A DNA stretch of 64,000 nucleotides, from NCBI GenBank assembly GCA_002205965.3, contig NADL03000486.1, positions 372,001-436,000 on the forward strand. The letters are read 5' to 3'. Position 1 is the stretch's first letter; every line of letters starts with the position of its first letter. The position numbers and the translations under genes are program-made. The notes below the pieces were generated by a model. The model had not been told where the DNA came from. It did not search any database and saw only the letters and a list, made by a program, of their open reading frames with translations. The stretch comes from Kappaphycus alvarezii. Its lineage: Eukaryota > Rhodophyta > Florideophyceae > Gigartinales > Solieriaceae. Positions 23,850 to 34,326 of the stretch are shown one piece after another.

Positions 23850-24260
23850 GCCTGGGAATGGATCATCTCGATTACGCGTGACTACTACGAACTCCACGTA
23901 ATCGTCCATTTCTACATTAATATATGCCTATGTTTTCGTACGTTGAACGGACCATTGCTACCTCAAGAAGATTTCCGACTATTGATCAGAATTCTATTCT
24001 CATTCCAAAACGGAAGGTTCACGGAAGCAGGTCCAGAGTTTGTGGAAGTCATATATCATTACTCTATAGGAAGGTATGGAATGGTAGCTATCGGAGACTT
24101 GTCGCAAACATATCTGAACATTATCCGTCCGGTTTACGTATTTCTTAAGAACAACCAAGATGTGCGACTGAGAGGTTACAGCTTGCCCCCTGATATGGAA
24201 TATCGACTGGTCCCATATCCTCTATGGGAACCTTACGTTGCTCCGCTCAGAAATACAACC
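23850..24260 (+). other. Extra domain A after integrase in the gypsy element
   Basis: Downstream of the normal integrase C-terminus the frame continues into a segment with HFYINICLCFRTLNG, EDFRLLIRILFSF, YSIGRYG, YLNIIRPVYVFL and LVPYPLWEPYVAP, and then a basic Ser/Arg-rich tail. It resembles domain B immediately downstream (24,470-24,886), block for block. The other gypsy element in this window lacks it. Its aromatic, helical make-up gives no clear function, and I do not recognise the family. Confidence 0.75.
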
Positions 24261-24469
24261 TCAGCCGAAGACCAGGATCCTCCCGAGGCCGTGATGATGA
24301 TACGAGCTGGACCATCAAGTGATCGGGGCGGATCATCGAAGAGGGCAAGGCGTCGGGAGCAGCGAGGAAGATCGCCAAGAAGATCGCCTCAAACACCGCC
24401 TAGTCTCCCAGGGGAAACTATGCATCCTTAATTATTGGACGGCTACCAATTAGACGTTGGCTTCGCGAA

Positions 24470-24886
24470 ATGACAGAGGACCCTCGAGAAGCAGAAGTAA
24501 TTTCCTTTTTTGCCATTAGTATTTGCATGTGCTTCCAGACCATTCACGGGGCGCACCTTACTCGTGAGGACTCAGTCCTTATGTTGCGAGTTTTTTTCTC
24601 CTTCAGATACCCGTTTCTGGACCCGTTGCCAGAAAAGTTTGCATACTACGTTTACTACCTCACATTTGGAAGGTTTGGAGAAGTGAAACGGGAGGAGCTC
24701 ATTAGAGAACACTATGAAACCATACGCCGAATCTACGAAACTCTTGACCAAGGAGATGAGCCGGTCATCGCACGGTACACACTCTCTCATCATATTGGAA
24801 ATGAGCTACTACCATATCCTTATAGTGAACCCTATACTCTCCCTGATGAATGGATAGAACTCCCACAAGAACAACAAGAGCAGTGA
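24470..24886 (+). other. Extra domain B, tandem relative of domain A
   Basis: About 138 codons with FFAISICMCFQTIHG, EDSVLMLRVFFSF, LTFGRFGEVKREEL, EHYETIRRIYETL and LLPYPYSEPYTLP. These line up in order and spacing with the blocks of domain A, so the two arose by duplication. Domain B ends 33 bp before the 3' LTR, inside the element. An accessory role, such as an envelope-like, targeting or capsid-related part, is possible but unsupported. There is no signal peptide or clear membrane anchor. Confidence 0.75.
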
Positions 24887-24906
24887 CGAGCCGGGACGTT
24901 CGTCTT

Positions 24907-24919
24907 GAGCGGGAGGGCG
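24907..24919 (+). other. Polypurine tract of the 18-25 kb gypsy element
   Basis: GAGCGGGAGGGCG lies directly before the 3' LTR, where plus-strand DNA synthesis would be primed. It is purine-rich with two pyrimidine interruptions. Confidence 0.6.
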
Positions 24920-25639
24920 TGATGTGCGCAAATTCGCACACGAAAAAATTTAGATGAGGACCATAATTGTATACAGTATTGGAACTGGGAAGATATTTTT
25001 ACAGTTTTTGAATTTGCAAGATATTTTTAATTTGGGTGAGTGTGGCAAATTCATCGGTTGATTTTTTATTTTAGGACACGCTGTCATAGTGGATGTCAGT
25101 ACAGTTCTAGGTTGTGGGTGATACTACGAGTGACTCTGAAAGGTCTATATAATGGCCACATCAATTCCCACCCCTGGCCGATGGGTGGCTGGCATGGGTA
25201 TGGCACCTAGATATTTACCTTGAGGAAATATCTTCTAATGGTCTCTCTGGTTCACACGATTCCCGTGAATGCGTTTTATGGTATTTAGTATGTTTGATTG
25301 AGACTTTAGGATTAGCCGAAAGGTCTATATAAGCTGAGTAAAGTGCTTCCTCCTTGAGAGGTCAAGCAAGTTGGCAGACAACTTCAGGTCAAGCTCCGAG
25401 TAGTAGGAAGTTGAGAGTCAACTTCAAACCCAAGAAAACTTTTTCCTAAGCAAGTCGCAGAGAATCAGTGGTAGACGCTGCCCCTTTTATACTTGCTTGT
25501 AGCCCTCTCAACTCTCTCCCATATACACTGCTTTTTATTTGTTCAACTATACCACGGTAGCACTTTTGTCGCTCGCAACACCTCCGTCTTGGGGTAGTTG
25601 GTTCTAAGTATCTCTTCTCCCGACGATTTACCCCTATCA
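24920..25639 (+). repeat. 3' LTR of the 18-25 kb gypsy element
   Basis: Matches 18,159-18,878 across all 720 bases at a constant offset of 6,761. It is followed by the CATAT target duplication. Confidence 0.95.
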
Positions 25640-25730
25640 CATATCTCGTGGTATGCTCCAGGTAACTTTGCTGGCAGATAGGACTTTCCATCATCGGTAA
25701 CCCCCTAAGATACCCCGGGCCCCAACCGAC

Positions 25731-25772
25731 CACATTTTTCAAAAATTAAAGCACCCAGGCATTTCCCCTAGA
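25731..25772 (-). repeat. Repeat A motif copy
   Basis: Read on the minus strand: AGGGGAAATGCCTGGGTG, CTTTAATTTTTGAAAAA. It is related to the copies at 29,190-29,230 and 11,644-11,696. Confidence 0.55.
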
Positions 25773-28176
25773 GCCCAGTGGCGGTGTTCGCTGTCGTCAA
25801 GGAACTTTTGAGAACTGTCTCCAGTCGTGCGATTGAGCAGGTTTCGAAGGTGCAAGGTATCCTTTACAGCAACTCTCCGCATTGGCAATAACATCGAATG
25901 CTACTTTTTGCTGGCTGATCTCTCCTGTACATGCTTCTAAAGGGAAGTGCCATCAGCACCTGCCGCATCATTTCATGTACATGCACACTAACATACAAGT
26001 TGACTGGGAACCATTCAGCTTATCTGTTACAGAAAATGAACCCCCGTCTTCCGGCTCTAGCCTTAGGTACCTACATCTTGGACCGCAATTACAAGATGTG
26101 TTTGCAGTTCCAATACAGGGTTCCAATGTTTCGTCCCGCTTAAAATGCCACAAGGGGGATGCACGACACTTATGAATAAGTACGGTGAACTTGCCTTGCG
26201 CTGTGCTGTACTTACCACCCGCGGGTTGCGGCATGACTCCTAAACACGGTTGTATGCCGCAGACCTCTCCAAAGCCGCCCGGCACCCTGTCCTCGAGCCC
26301 CCACAACGCGGCCGTGCAGTTCGCAAGGACATCAAGGCGCTTGGACAGAATGGGGCACAGACTATTATGACGTATCCCTCACCCATCCCCTGATCCCCAC
26401 CCGCCTCTCCTGCCTGGCGCGATGCCCACTCAAGCCCCTCAACAATGCTCGCCCTGGCAAGAAAAACTCGCCTTGCCGAGTTGATATGTTCAGAGGGTCA
26501 TGGGCATCGCTTCATGGCGCTTCCAATCTCCACGTTAGGGACTGGCACTCGACTGTGCGGGACATCGCCTACTGGTTTGCAACTGGCATTGCCGCACGGG
26601 TAGCCGTTCCGGTTGCTTATGCGCGGCAAAAACCGTTTTCACATTACGCGGCGAGATTCGTCCAGAATAAAGCCAGTTATTTGACGGAAGGGGTTTTGAG
26701 CGACTCCCATTGGCGTAACCTGCATGTACGCATATTCATAGAACCATTGTTCTCAGGGTATAGGAGTTGCTACGCAAATTAGGCCTCATCTCCGCAGTTG
26801 TTGTCACCAGGAAATTTGGGTAAATCACCCCATTTACTCCCGTGTTCGCCCTGTTGTATAATATTTATTGCGAGACTTTGGAGGGCTGTGAATGGGGGGA
26901 GCTTTCGAGGCGGGCTTTGTGAACTAAAAGTTAAATACAAGCGCTATGTAAGAAGCGATTTGTTTTCCTACCCATTGTACCGTAGATGTTTAGATACCGA
27001 ACTAGCAGCCTGATCCTTGTCATAGAGAATTGATTTTGGTTCTTTAATTTTTGAAAAGTGCAGTTCGGCTCTCCCCGGTGTATGCTAGCTAGACATGTTC
27101 AGGATAATGGGTAACGTGAGTCATGTGCCTAAATGGCTGGCTCGAAGCCTGTCAGCAGGCATGATGCATTGGACATCACTATCATTCTTGTCATATGCGT
27201 CATGTTACATGTTTAGTACTGCTGTACTCTTGTTATACTGTACGTACTGTACAGCTGCATTAGAAGGAGAGACTTTTAACATGTTACTGACAATTTACAC
27301 ATTTGCGTAATGCACTTGGATTGACTGGTTACGTACTGTACTGTATTACCGTGCACTGTACTACCCAACAAATACATTCGATAAAGTCATATACTGTAAC
27401 CTTTCATACTATTTTAAACACTTTTTAGCCGACGTCTTTTCGATTAGGTTCTATCCTACTCCTGGGCGCCTCTGAGTGCTTGTTCCCACCACCCACTTCG
27501 CCTCGCCTTACGCTGGTCGCTACACTGGTTCCCACATCACCCAGTCCCTACGACAACGCCCCACAGAACCGCTACCAGGACCACGGAACTCCTCCGGAAC
27601 AACGCCATCACCGACAACCAACTTAAACAACTACGGGATGCCATCGTTGTACTACATATATACTCATCGTTAGCGGCCATTTCATTGCATCTCCCTACAA
27701 TCTCTAACCCCAAACGGCGGCTATGATACACACCGAAGTCCAAACGAACAAGATTCTCCGCATGCATTACAGTATTTCACCTGCAAGATTACCCTGACAA
27801 CATAGCCCACTAGACGGCTTTTATTAGTCAGGAGTTTAAATAAATGTTCACCACACCACCGTAAGGATTCCCCCATCCTTATTTGTACATTCAATTGCCA
27901 GCAATGACCCTATCCAGTTGGATCCATGCCGTGCGGTTTTTTCACAAGCTTAGCTAGATATCGCTACTGATTACATCGGTGCAGTTCATGGTGGTAAATA
28001 CCGTTGCTTTCATTCTGCCGTAGCCTGGGTTCTCGGGATGGTTAACGGATTAAGAACTGAGAAATGCACACCTCAAATGGTAATTAGTGATGTACGGTAA
28101 GCTGCAAACCACAACATCAATGTAGGAGGCCTTCTATGTTGGACTGTTGCAAGTAAAGATGGCTGTACCAGCGCTA

Positions 28177-28220
28177 ATCGAATATATCTTTCAAAAATAA
28201 AACACCCAAACCTTATCCCG
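28177..28220 (-). repeat. Repeat A motif copy
   Basis: Read on the minus strand: GGTTTGGGTGTTTTATTT, TTGAAAGATATATTCGAT. It is closest to 29,007-29,052. Confidence 0.6.
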
Positions 28221-28466
28221 CGGCTAAGCAAAGACAGAGCCACCGATGCGACAGGGTAGCTCGCGATAAAGGGTTTAGTGACGCATTCTCTGCAACTTTG
28301 TGCCATCGAAATTGCTATGTATATGACTAATCCAATCTATGGGCTCGTCATGTTGCGCGACCGGAGCATGACATTTGAAAGGGGGAGAAGCTTTGGTGCT
28401 TTATGAAATTAGAGGTAGTGGCGGATATTAACAGAAGGGGGTGTACCTGAGCATGGCATTTGGCAT

Positions 28467-28946
28467 TTGAAAGGGGCGAAAGGTTTCGGTGCACCGAAAC
28501 GTCGAAGATGTATGCGATCTAATCTATCGAATATATCTTCCAAGAGTAAGAGACAAGCAAATGAAGTTAGCGATTTTGCACAAGCGGGACACGGCTTTAT
28601 TCATGCCTACGTAGATCAGAAGCGTCATTTTTCTCTCGCCAGCTTCAGACAGCCAATTTGCCCCGAAATATTCCTGCAATGGAACCAAAAAGAACACAAG
28701 ACGAGGCCGGACATCAGGGCAACGCCCGCAGCAGGCAGAACCGGTTACATTGATATCAATTTCGTTAACCCACTGGCCCCTTCTCACGTTAGGATGAGAA
28801 CCTCAAACCTTTTCACGAGCTTGAACCCAGCTCACGCTGACAACCTACGAAAATACGAGGGGTTCATAGGCAAGTTCCCTTGTCGGAACTTATCTTCTTT
28901 GTCACAAAACTCCCCTGGTTCCCAGCCTTCAGAGCGCCCACATTAA
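28467..28946 (+). pseudogene. C-terminal remnant of a LINE-type reverse transcriptase
   Basis: An open frame of 159 codons contains AQAGHGFIHAYVDQK, then RPDIRATPAAGRTGYIDINFVNPLAPSH, here described in two parts: R-P-D-I, and about 12 residues later Y-I-D-I-N-F-V-N-P-L-A-P-S. NPAHADNLRKYEGF follows. This order, a G-H-x-x-x-H block, R-P-D, an I-D-I/V-x-V-V-N-P-L strand, and a final A-x-x-x-K-x-x-K-Y helix, is what I know from the C-terminal ends of non-LTR reverse transcriptases, where the R-P-D and D-x-x segments may form a PD-(D/E)XK-like fold. No reverse transcriptase core is visible upstream, so this is a truncated fragment. Confidence 0.45.
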
Positions 28947-29006
28947 ACGCACCCCTATTTCCCCGCTGGTAGGAACAGGCTCGTCCCGGTTCCTATCTCC
29001 GCACTC

Positions 29007-29052
29007 GGGGGGAAGTTCTGAGTGTTATTTTTAGAAGATATATTCAATACGC
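29007..29052 (+). repeat. Repeat A motif copy
   Basis: GGGGGGAAGTTCTGAGTG, TTATTTTTAGAAGATATATTC. Its second half is shared with 28,177-28,220. Confidence 0.55.
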
Positions 29053-29189
29053 TCGGAGTATGAGCCACTCTGATGTGTTCTCCACAATCAGGGAGGCGGC
29101 ACGATCGGTTGCCAGCCGAGCGTTGGACCAATACTTTCGGAGAAAAAGTTCAGGTAGTTCAATATTTGGAAAGTAGGGTCATTTCCTAG

Positions 29190-29230
29190 AGGGGAAAACT
29201 TTGGGTGTTTTAATGATTGAAAAATAGGAT
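29190..29230 (+). repeat. Repeat A motif copy
   Basis: AGGGGAAAACTTTGGGTG, TTTTAATGATTGAAAAATAGG. Confidence 0.6.
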
Positions 29231-29889
29231 CCGCTAGAGTAACGCCAGTTGCTCCATAAGGGATCAAGCGTAGTGGATGTAAGCTTACCCACTACGTACA
29301 AGAATCAACTGCGCGCGCGGATCACGCTTGAAGAGGGGCTGGAATCTAGCCTTCAGGAATGCACCATTGGACATACTCTAGGGTGAGGGCCATTCTCCTT
29401 CCACGAAATGCCGTCTTGATGGTCGCGTCCAACGCCTCTTTTATGTTGTCCAGGTAGTAGAAATGCTCCGTTAGTTGTACCGCAGATACTCAAACTTCGC
29501 GCAACTCGCAGTAAACCACCGTATTTTACCCCAATTGCACCCCTTTCCTTTATGTATAGGCATCGCAGTTGTGCACTGTAGGATTAGCGCTTTACTTTTA
29601 TTACGGCAAAGCAAGACTGAATATTAACCTGGCGCAGGAGTAGAACGGTTCCGTGGTGTAGCAAATCATGTGGACGGGCCTAGCGTAAGTCTCGGGAGAT
29701 GTGAGCGTGGTTCAGATGGTCTAAAGTGCAAAAACTAATACATGTCACCCTGCCTAAGCGGTTACAGGGGCGACCAACCAAAGACTTCGCAAACTGCGTC
29801 ACCCAGAAGTTCAATTTTTTGTCACGTCACGAAGTGCTGGCCAAATTCTGTCTAGATCCTTTTGGTCAAGCGCTTTTCGAGTAACGGGG

Positions 29890-30080
29890 AATTTTTTTTA
29901 TCTTGTCATCGTCTTGTCTTGGCCAAGCCCATACCACTATCCATGCTAGTCTAATTTTTGTATAAATAGTCTACAGGCAACGCTTGACGTTGTCCAGAGG
30001 ACAAGTTTAGTCAAGAGAAAAGACTCTTCCTCCTATTCTCGTTCAGAAACGGTACAACGAAGGTATGCATCACAGTAGAG
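29890..30080 (+). promoter_or_regulatory. TATA-containing promoter-like block, possible solo LTR
   Basis: TTTTTGTATAAATAGTC at about 29,955-29,971 is a strong TATA match. It is followed by AGTCAAGAGAAAAGACTCTTCC and an ACGGTACAACG end, which resembles the R/U5 side of a Ty1/copia LTR. No gene starts downstream. No partner copy was found in the window, so a solo LTR is only a suggestion. Confidence 0.25.
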
Positions 30081-31240
30081 AAACTTTTCTACATTAATAT
30101 CGGGGTCATCCTACACTCCTTAATCATTGGATTAAGAAGGCCCACAAGAATTTTTTAAGTTTTTTATAGGGTTCATAACGTATATACGTTTATACAATAG
30201 GGAAAGCAAATCCGACTGTAATCTATCCCTAGTTTGCCGTATTCTGCTTAATCTATTGGAATTTAGGTTGACATGCTTTCGTTAGATAAAAAACGTTATC
30301 ATTTTCTTCCTGCCATGCAAAAGCCAAGAGTAGAAACTATCCCTCTCTCACTACTAAAACTACAGCTTTAAACTTTCAAAATGTAGGACACATAAAATTT
30401 ATTTATGTGCTATTTACAGTCCTGTATTGTAGCTTTTTGCCTTTCCTACTATTTTTTTTCTATATCGTCTATATTTTCTCCATCCCACTGTACTGTTAGC
30501 TATGCCTGTTAGGGCCGTTGCAGTGTAAGGGTCACTTCGACAGTCCGCAGGGCTGTCCGCTACGGAATTTAGCCAGTAGTCAGTCAATGTGCTAGGGATA
30601 GTCGACGGCATCTACTTCTTGTAAAAGGCCTAGCTACCTTGGGCACTGAAGTAAAAACTGTTTGGTTTGCATGCAATTGCATGAAACATACAGGTTGGTC
30701 ATTTGGACATGGACGCACGTGCATTTTGTCACAGCGAGGCATTATCAATATCAAATGCATAGTCCTCACAACATTTGTTGTGTGAAGGTGATTACCTCAG
30801 CAATACTCTAGAGCTAGTGATTTAGAACTGTATGTATGTAGGTTGAGCTATCCAGAGTCACTGAACTAAAAGTAACGAGTACGACTTACTCAGCTTGACA
30901 TCTAAGCTCAACACGACCAAGACCTTGGTCTTCTTAAGTTTCGTACCTGGACTAACCGCCAGCTTTCGTTCAACCCCATCAAAACTCTCACATAAACAAC
31001 ATGAACAATTTTACTATAAACCTACCCAGCTGGTCTACACTAGCCAAAACGTTTACTGTTTTCTTCAGGCTCGCCGCTAAAGTGTGCTTTTTACCCATTG
31101 AATTTTCGAGACAATCCTGAGTTACTATTTTTCGATGAATTTAAGAAGTAAGTCTATTCGCTATTCCATAGTAAAATTATACCTATTTGTCCTATTTCCG
31201 CGTTTTGTCAAGGCATGTGAAAGCCGATAAATATTGACAA
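30081..31240. other. No gene seen
   Basis: Mixed, AT-leaning DNA with only short open frames. Confidence 0.5.
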
Positions 31241-31618
31241 ATGAGTTTATTCTTAATTCATTTTGAACACTATCTAGTGGCCAATAAGGTCACTGATTCG
31301 ATCGTTGTGCCACGTAGCCCACCTGCCCCGACCAAATCCAGAACAAGATCGGAATCCAGATCTACTCTGTGTATGTTTTCAACATCTGTCAGCGTCACCC
31401 AAAACCCGACTGCAAGCACCGCAGATACCAGCGTCACTACAAGTTCTCCAAGTATCGTAGATTCGCCAACCAATAAGAATTCTTCACGTGGGCTTCAAAA
31501 ATCGCCGTCCAATACCAGTCCGAGTCCTTCATCTTCGACTAGTCACGTAACGACTGGTGTCCCTCCAATTTCAGGTTCAGTTTCAGGTACTACACGTGTG
31601 AATTCAGGTTCAAGCTAA
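31241..31618 (+). CDS. Ser/Thr/Pro-rich open frame of unknown function
   Basis: A 125-codon frame, very rich in Ser, Thr and Pro from about residue 25 on (for example SPSNTSPSPSSSTSH), ends in TRVNSGSS. Such composition is typical of disordered linkers. A zinc-finger-like block follows on the same strand about 180 bp downstream (31,756-32,020). The two together could be the remains of one gene made of a disordered region plus zinc fingers. The antisense frame is a shadow. It may also be a low-complexity chance frame. Confidence 0.3.
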   Translation: MSLFLIHFEHYLVANKVTDSIVVPRSPPAPTKSRTRSESRSTLCMFSTSVSVTQNPTASTADTSVTTSSPSIVDSPTNKNSSRGLQKSPSNTSPSPSSSTSHVTTGVPPISGSVSGTTRVNSGSS

Positions 31619-31755
31619 ATTAAGATTTTAGATCTTCCACGTGTGTCACGTCGCTAAGTCTCATTAATTGTTATTACATATCTTCGTACGGCCGACAGTG
31701 ATTACCGACCCATTTTTGGGCTCCGCTACGCCTACGCTGCAAAGCTAACCGCCGA

Positions 31756-32020
31756 TTGGCTGAGCGCGATGGGTTTATGAAGACTACCTCTACACGTGTT
31801 ATTATAAGGAAGAGGACCTGTAAGCTTTGCAAGGTTACTTGCAACGAGTCCAGAACCTACTTTGACCACTTACTGTACAGAGCCGCAAGCACTAGACCCG
31901 CTTACGGAACAAGAAAAATGCGCCCTACTATCAGGAGTGCAAACGCAGCTTCGAGTTTTATTCACATTTAAAGCCCCATAATGCAGTAAAGAATCATTTA
32001 AGGGTAATTTCAAATTATGT
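31756..32020 (+). pseudogene. C2H2 zinc-finger-like remnant
   Basis: The translation contains RTCKLCKVTCNESRTYFDH, a C-x2-C followed 13 residues later by His. In a neighbouring frame it contains ECKRSFEFYSHLKPHNAVKNH, which has the F...L..H spacing of a C2H2 finger. Two finger-like blocks about 40 residues apart recall the layout of the LTR-borne zinc-finger protein at 61,933-62,586. The frames are not continuous, so this is probably a pseudogene. It could also be an intron-containing gene that I cannot resolve. Confidence 0.3.
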
Positions 32021-32066
32021 TTAGTTAAATCCAATCTGGATATTCGATCTTGTCCTGAGTACATGG

Positions 32067-32098
32067 AGGTAATTGTGGGTTGATTTAATATTTGAAAG
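32067..32098 (+). repeat. Repeat A motif copy split by the copia element
   Basis: GAGGTAATTGTGGGTTG, ATTTAATATTTGAAAG reads up to the copia left end. The rest of the motif (AGATATGGTCGGTTG) continues after the right target duplication at 36,601-36,615. The copia element therefore inserted inside a repeat A motif. Confidence 0.7.
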
Positions 32099-32307
32099 TA
32101 TTAGATTATTAGATTATAACTTCCCCTTTTTTTGTTGTTGGTTCTTAGTCTAGTAATAGCTTATATACTATTCGAAACAACTAATGTTGATGTGATCCAA
32201 CTCAGTAGCTCACGTACAGCTCACACAGTAAATATACAATGATGCATTGCTTGTCCACCTCTAGACTTAATCTGATAATCACATACACTTGTATGACTCA
32301 TCTATCA
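32099..32307 (-). repeat. 3' LTR of the copia element
   Basis: 209 bp. Read in element sense it starts TGATAGATGAG and ends TAATA. It is preceded in element sense by a purine tract (complement of 32,308-32,317, GAGGGGGCA), the likely polypurine tract. Confidence 0.9.
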
Positions 32308-32320
32308 TGCCCCCTCAGAT

Positions 32321-32830
32321 TCAGTCTTCATGTTGCACCATTCCAATACCAGAAACATATCGTTCCAGTTTGACTCGTTCAAGTGGCTTGGTAATGCAAC
32401 CAGCTAGCATTGATGATGTGGGGATATAGTTGATCTCAATCTTTCCTTTGCTCACATAGTCTCTAGCAAAATGGTAACAAACGTCAATTTGCTTACTTCT
32501 TTCCGTAATAGAGGCCTCCTCAGCTAACTTAATAGCCATTTCGTTATCAGCATATATCGTCACTTACTTGATGTCGATCTCAAAAAAATTGCACAACTTC
32601 CTAATCCAGAGTGCCTCTCTTGCTGCTAATGCCTGTCCAATATACTCTGCTTCAGTGCTTGATGCAGCGACCACATGCTGCAGCTTAGACTTCCAAGTAA
32701 AAGTACCACCTGCTAAACAATATACGTATCCACTTGTAGATTTCCTAGATATATCTCGTGCCCAGTCGCAGTCGGTATATCCATTGATTACGAGTGCATT
32801 ACTACCACCATACTTGATAGCTTAACTAAT
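32321..32830 (-). pseudogene. Copia RNase H region
   Basis: Blocks include IYADNEMAIKLAEEASITERSKQIDV, described here in short pieces (YADNEMAI, KQIDVCYHFARD), then INYIPTSSMLAGCITKPL. These match the D-N-x-x-A-I, K-H-I-D-x-x-x-H-F and D-x-x-T-K-x-L pattern of copia RNase H. The part further upstream (to about 32,830) carries the AEYIGQALAA-like block in remnant form. Confidence 0.82.
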
Positions 32831-33196
32831 GGTTTTCTTTAAATACCGCAGCACTCTCTTGGCAGCCATCGAATGAGACATTGTAGGATGACTGTAGTGT
32901 CTCGACAAGCAGCCAACTACATACATTATACCAGGTCTATTTGTGACAGCCAGATACATTAGACAGCCCAATAGGTCTCTTTACGGTGCATTACAGGGCG
33001 TTTCTTCTCCGTTCTTCATACTCCCCAATACCATAGGAGTTACTGACTCCTTTGCGCCGTCCATGTTAAACTCCTACAGTATCTTACTGATGTATCCGTG
33101 TTGATGAATGAGTACCACTTTCGATTCCCTCTCTCTTTGTATGTTCACTTCAAGTAAATAATTTGCTTCCTTAAGACACCTTACTTCGAACTTGCC

Positions 33197-33720
33197 TCAA
33201 ATCATAGACTTCATAACTTCACAAGTTTCCTTGCGTTTGGCGGCGATCAATATATCATCAACATAAAAGACCACAAAAAAAATGCATCCCCTGATGGCCT
33301 TCTTATATAAACATGGGTCCGCATCGGACTGCATAAAACCAATACCCTCCATGAACTTACTAAACTTCAAGCTCCATGCACATGATGCCTGCTTTAACCC
33401 GTATAGTGTTTTTAACAATCTCCACCCTTTGCCATGCCATGTCAAAGATTTAAACTCGCTTAGCAAATTCTTTGGTAGTGGTTGTGGTTCAAGATAGAGC
33501 TCCCCCTCCAGCTCTCCATTTAGGAACGCTGTCTTTACGTTGATTTTCTCTAGTTCGAAGTCACGTGCGGCGACTTGCCCCAATAGGAACCTTACTGTAG
33601 AGAAGTTGGTAACAGGTGCAAACACTTCATAGTAGTCCACTCCATGAACTTGAGTGAAACCTTTTTCCATTAGTCTGGCTTTGTGCCTTACTATCTTACC
33701 ATCTGCATCTTTCTTGATAC
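33197..33720 (-). pseudogene. Copia reverse transcriptase region
   Basis: Blocks include GFTQVHGVDYYEVFAPVT, VKTAFLNGELEGELYLEP, LLKTLYGLKQASCAWSLKF and the catalytic FYVDDILIAAK (codons at about 33,253-33,264). They are in standard copia order. The region is part of a broken pol. Confidence 0.9.
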
Positions 33721-34326
33721 CAAAAATCCATTTCGATTTGATAAGCTTCTTTCCCTTAGGAACTTCACTTACTCTGTATACTCCATTTTCTTATATGGAC
33801 TCAAGCCCTGTCCGTATGGCTTCTGTCCATTCCTTAGAGTACATGGACGATTCTATTTCTTCTATGGATGTAGGTACATTTTCATTGGACTGATCATTAA
33901 GCTGCTGTACAGTTAAGAATACCAGCATGCTGTCATATGCGTATCTCTATGGACGCTTGGTGACACGTTTAAGTCTCTTTTGTACATGAGTAAGCAGGTG
34001 TTCATTCTGCTTAACAAGCTCTTCCAATCCTGGTTGTGTTTCTTCATTCTCTGTACCTGTGGGATCATCTGTATTACTACACACATCGTCGAAATCATCC
34101 TGACTGCTTGTACTAATTGTCTTAGATTCAGATACAGGCCGTCCTCGATCTTTTTTGATAAATCTTATGTCCCTTGACACTACTACCTTATGCAGATCAG
34201 CAACGAAAATTCTGTACGCATCTGATTCACTGTATCCTACATGTACGCCTTTTCACGTCAGGGAATCAAATTTTCCTTCTCTGTACTTTGCAGGCTTCTT
34301 AACTTGAACTGCAGAACCAAATACTC

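Larger units (their letters stand above)
18159..25639 (+). mobile_element. Young Ty3/gypsy LTR retrotransposon (7.5 kb)
   Basis: Two 720-bp LTRs (18,159-18,878 and 24,920-25,639) match base for base in a line-by-line reading, begin TG and end CA. The 5-bp duplication CATAT flanks the element (18,154-18,158 and 25,640-25,644). A primer-binding site starts two bases after the 5' LTR and a purine-rich tract precedes the 3' LTR. The interior encodes gag, protease, reverse transcriptase, RNase H and integrase in Ty3/gypsy order, followed by two related extra domains. Identical LTRs indicate a recent insertion. The coding interior is nevertheless broken, with roughly half a dozen breaks, so it probably moved with proteins from another copy. 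Confidence 0.95.
25645..28466. other. GC-richer stretch with no supportable gene
   Basis: Open frames of 60-112 codons occur on both strands (for example 25,968-26,306 minus; 26,486-26,782 plus) but none shows a domain. Copies of the roughly 45-bp repeat A motif occur in reverse at 25,731-25,772 and 28,177-28,220. TACTG/CAGTA pentamer runs lie at about 27,220-27,360. It is probably old repeat-derived DNA. Confidence 0.5.
28947..29889. other. Unassigned DNA with two repeat A motifs
   Basis: Repeat A motifs lie at 29,007-29,052 and 29,190-29,230. On the minus strand at about 29,345-29,480 a short coding-like block reads EHFYYLDNIKEALDATIK then MALTLEYVQWCIPEG. It has no recognised family and no extension. 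Nothing else is seen. Confidence 0.45.

Noticed and set aside
23850-24886. Extra domains as a retroviral envelope gene
   Set aside because: There is no signal peptide, cleavage site, fusion peptide or transmembrane anchor, so envelope is not supported.
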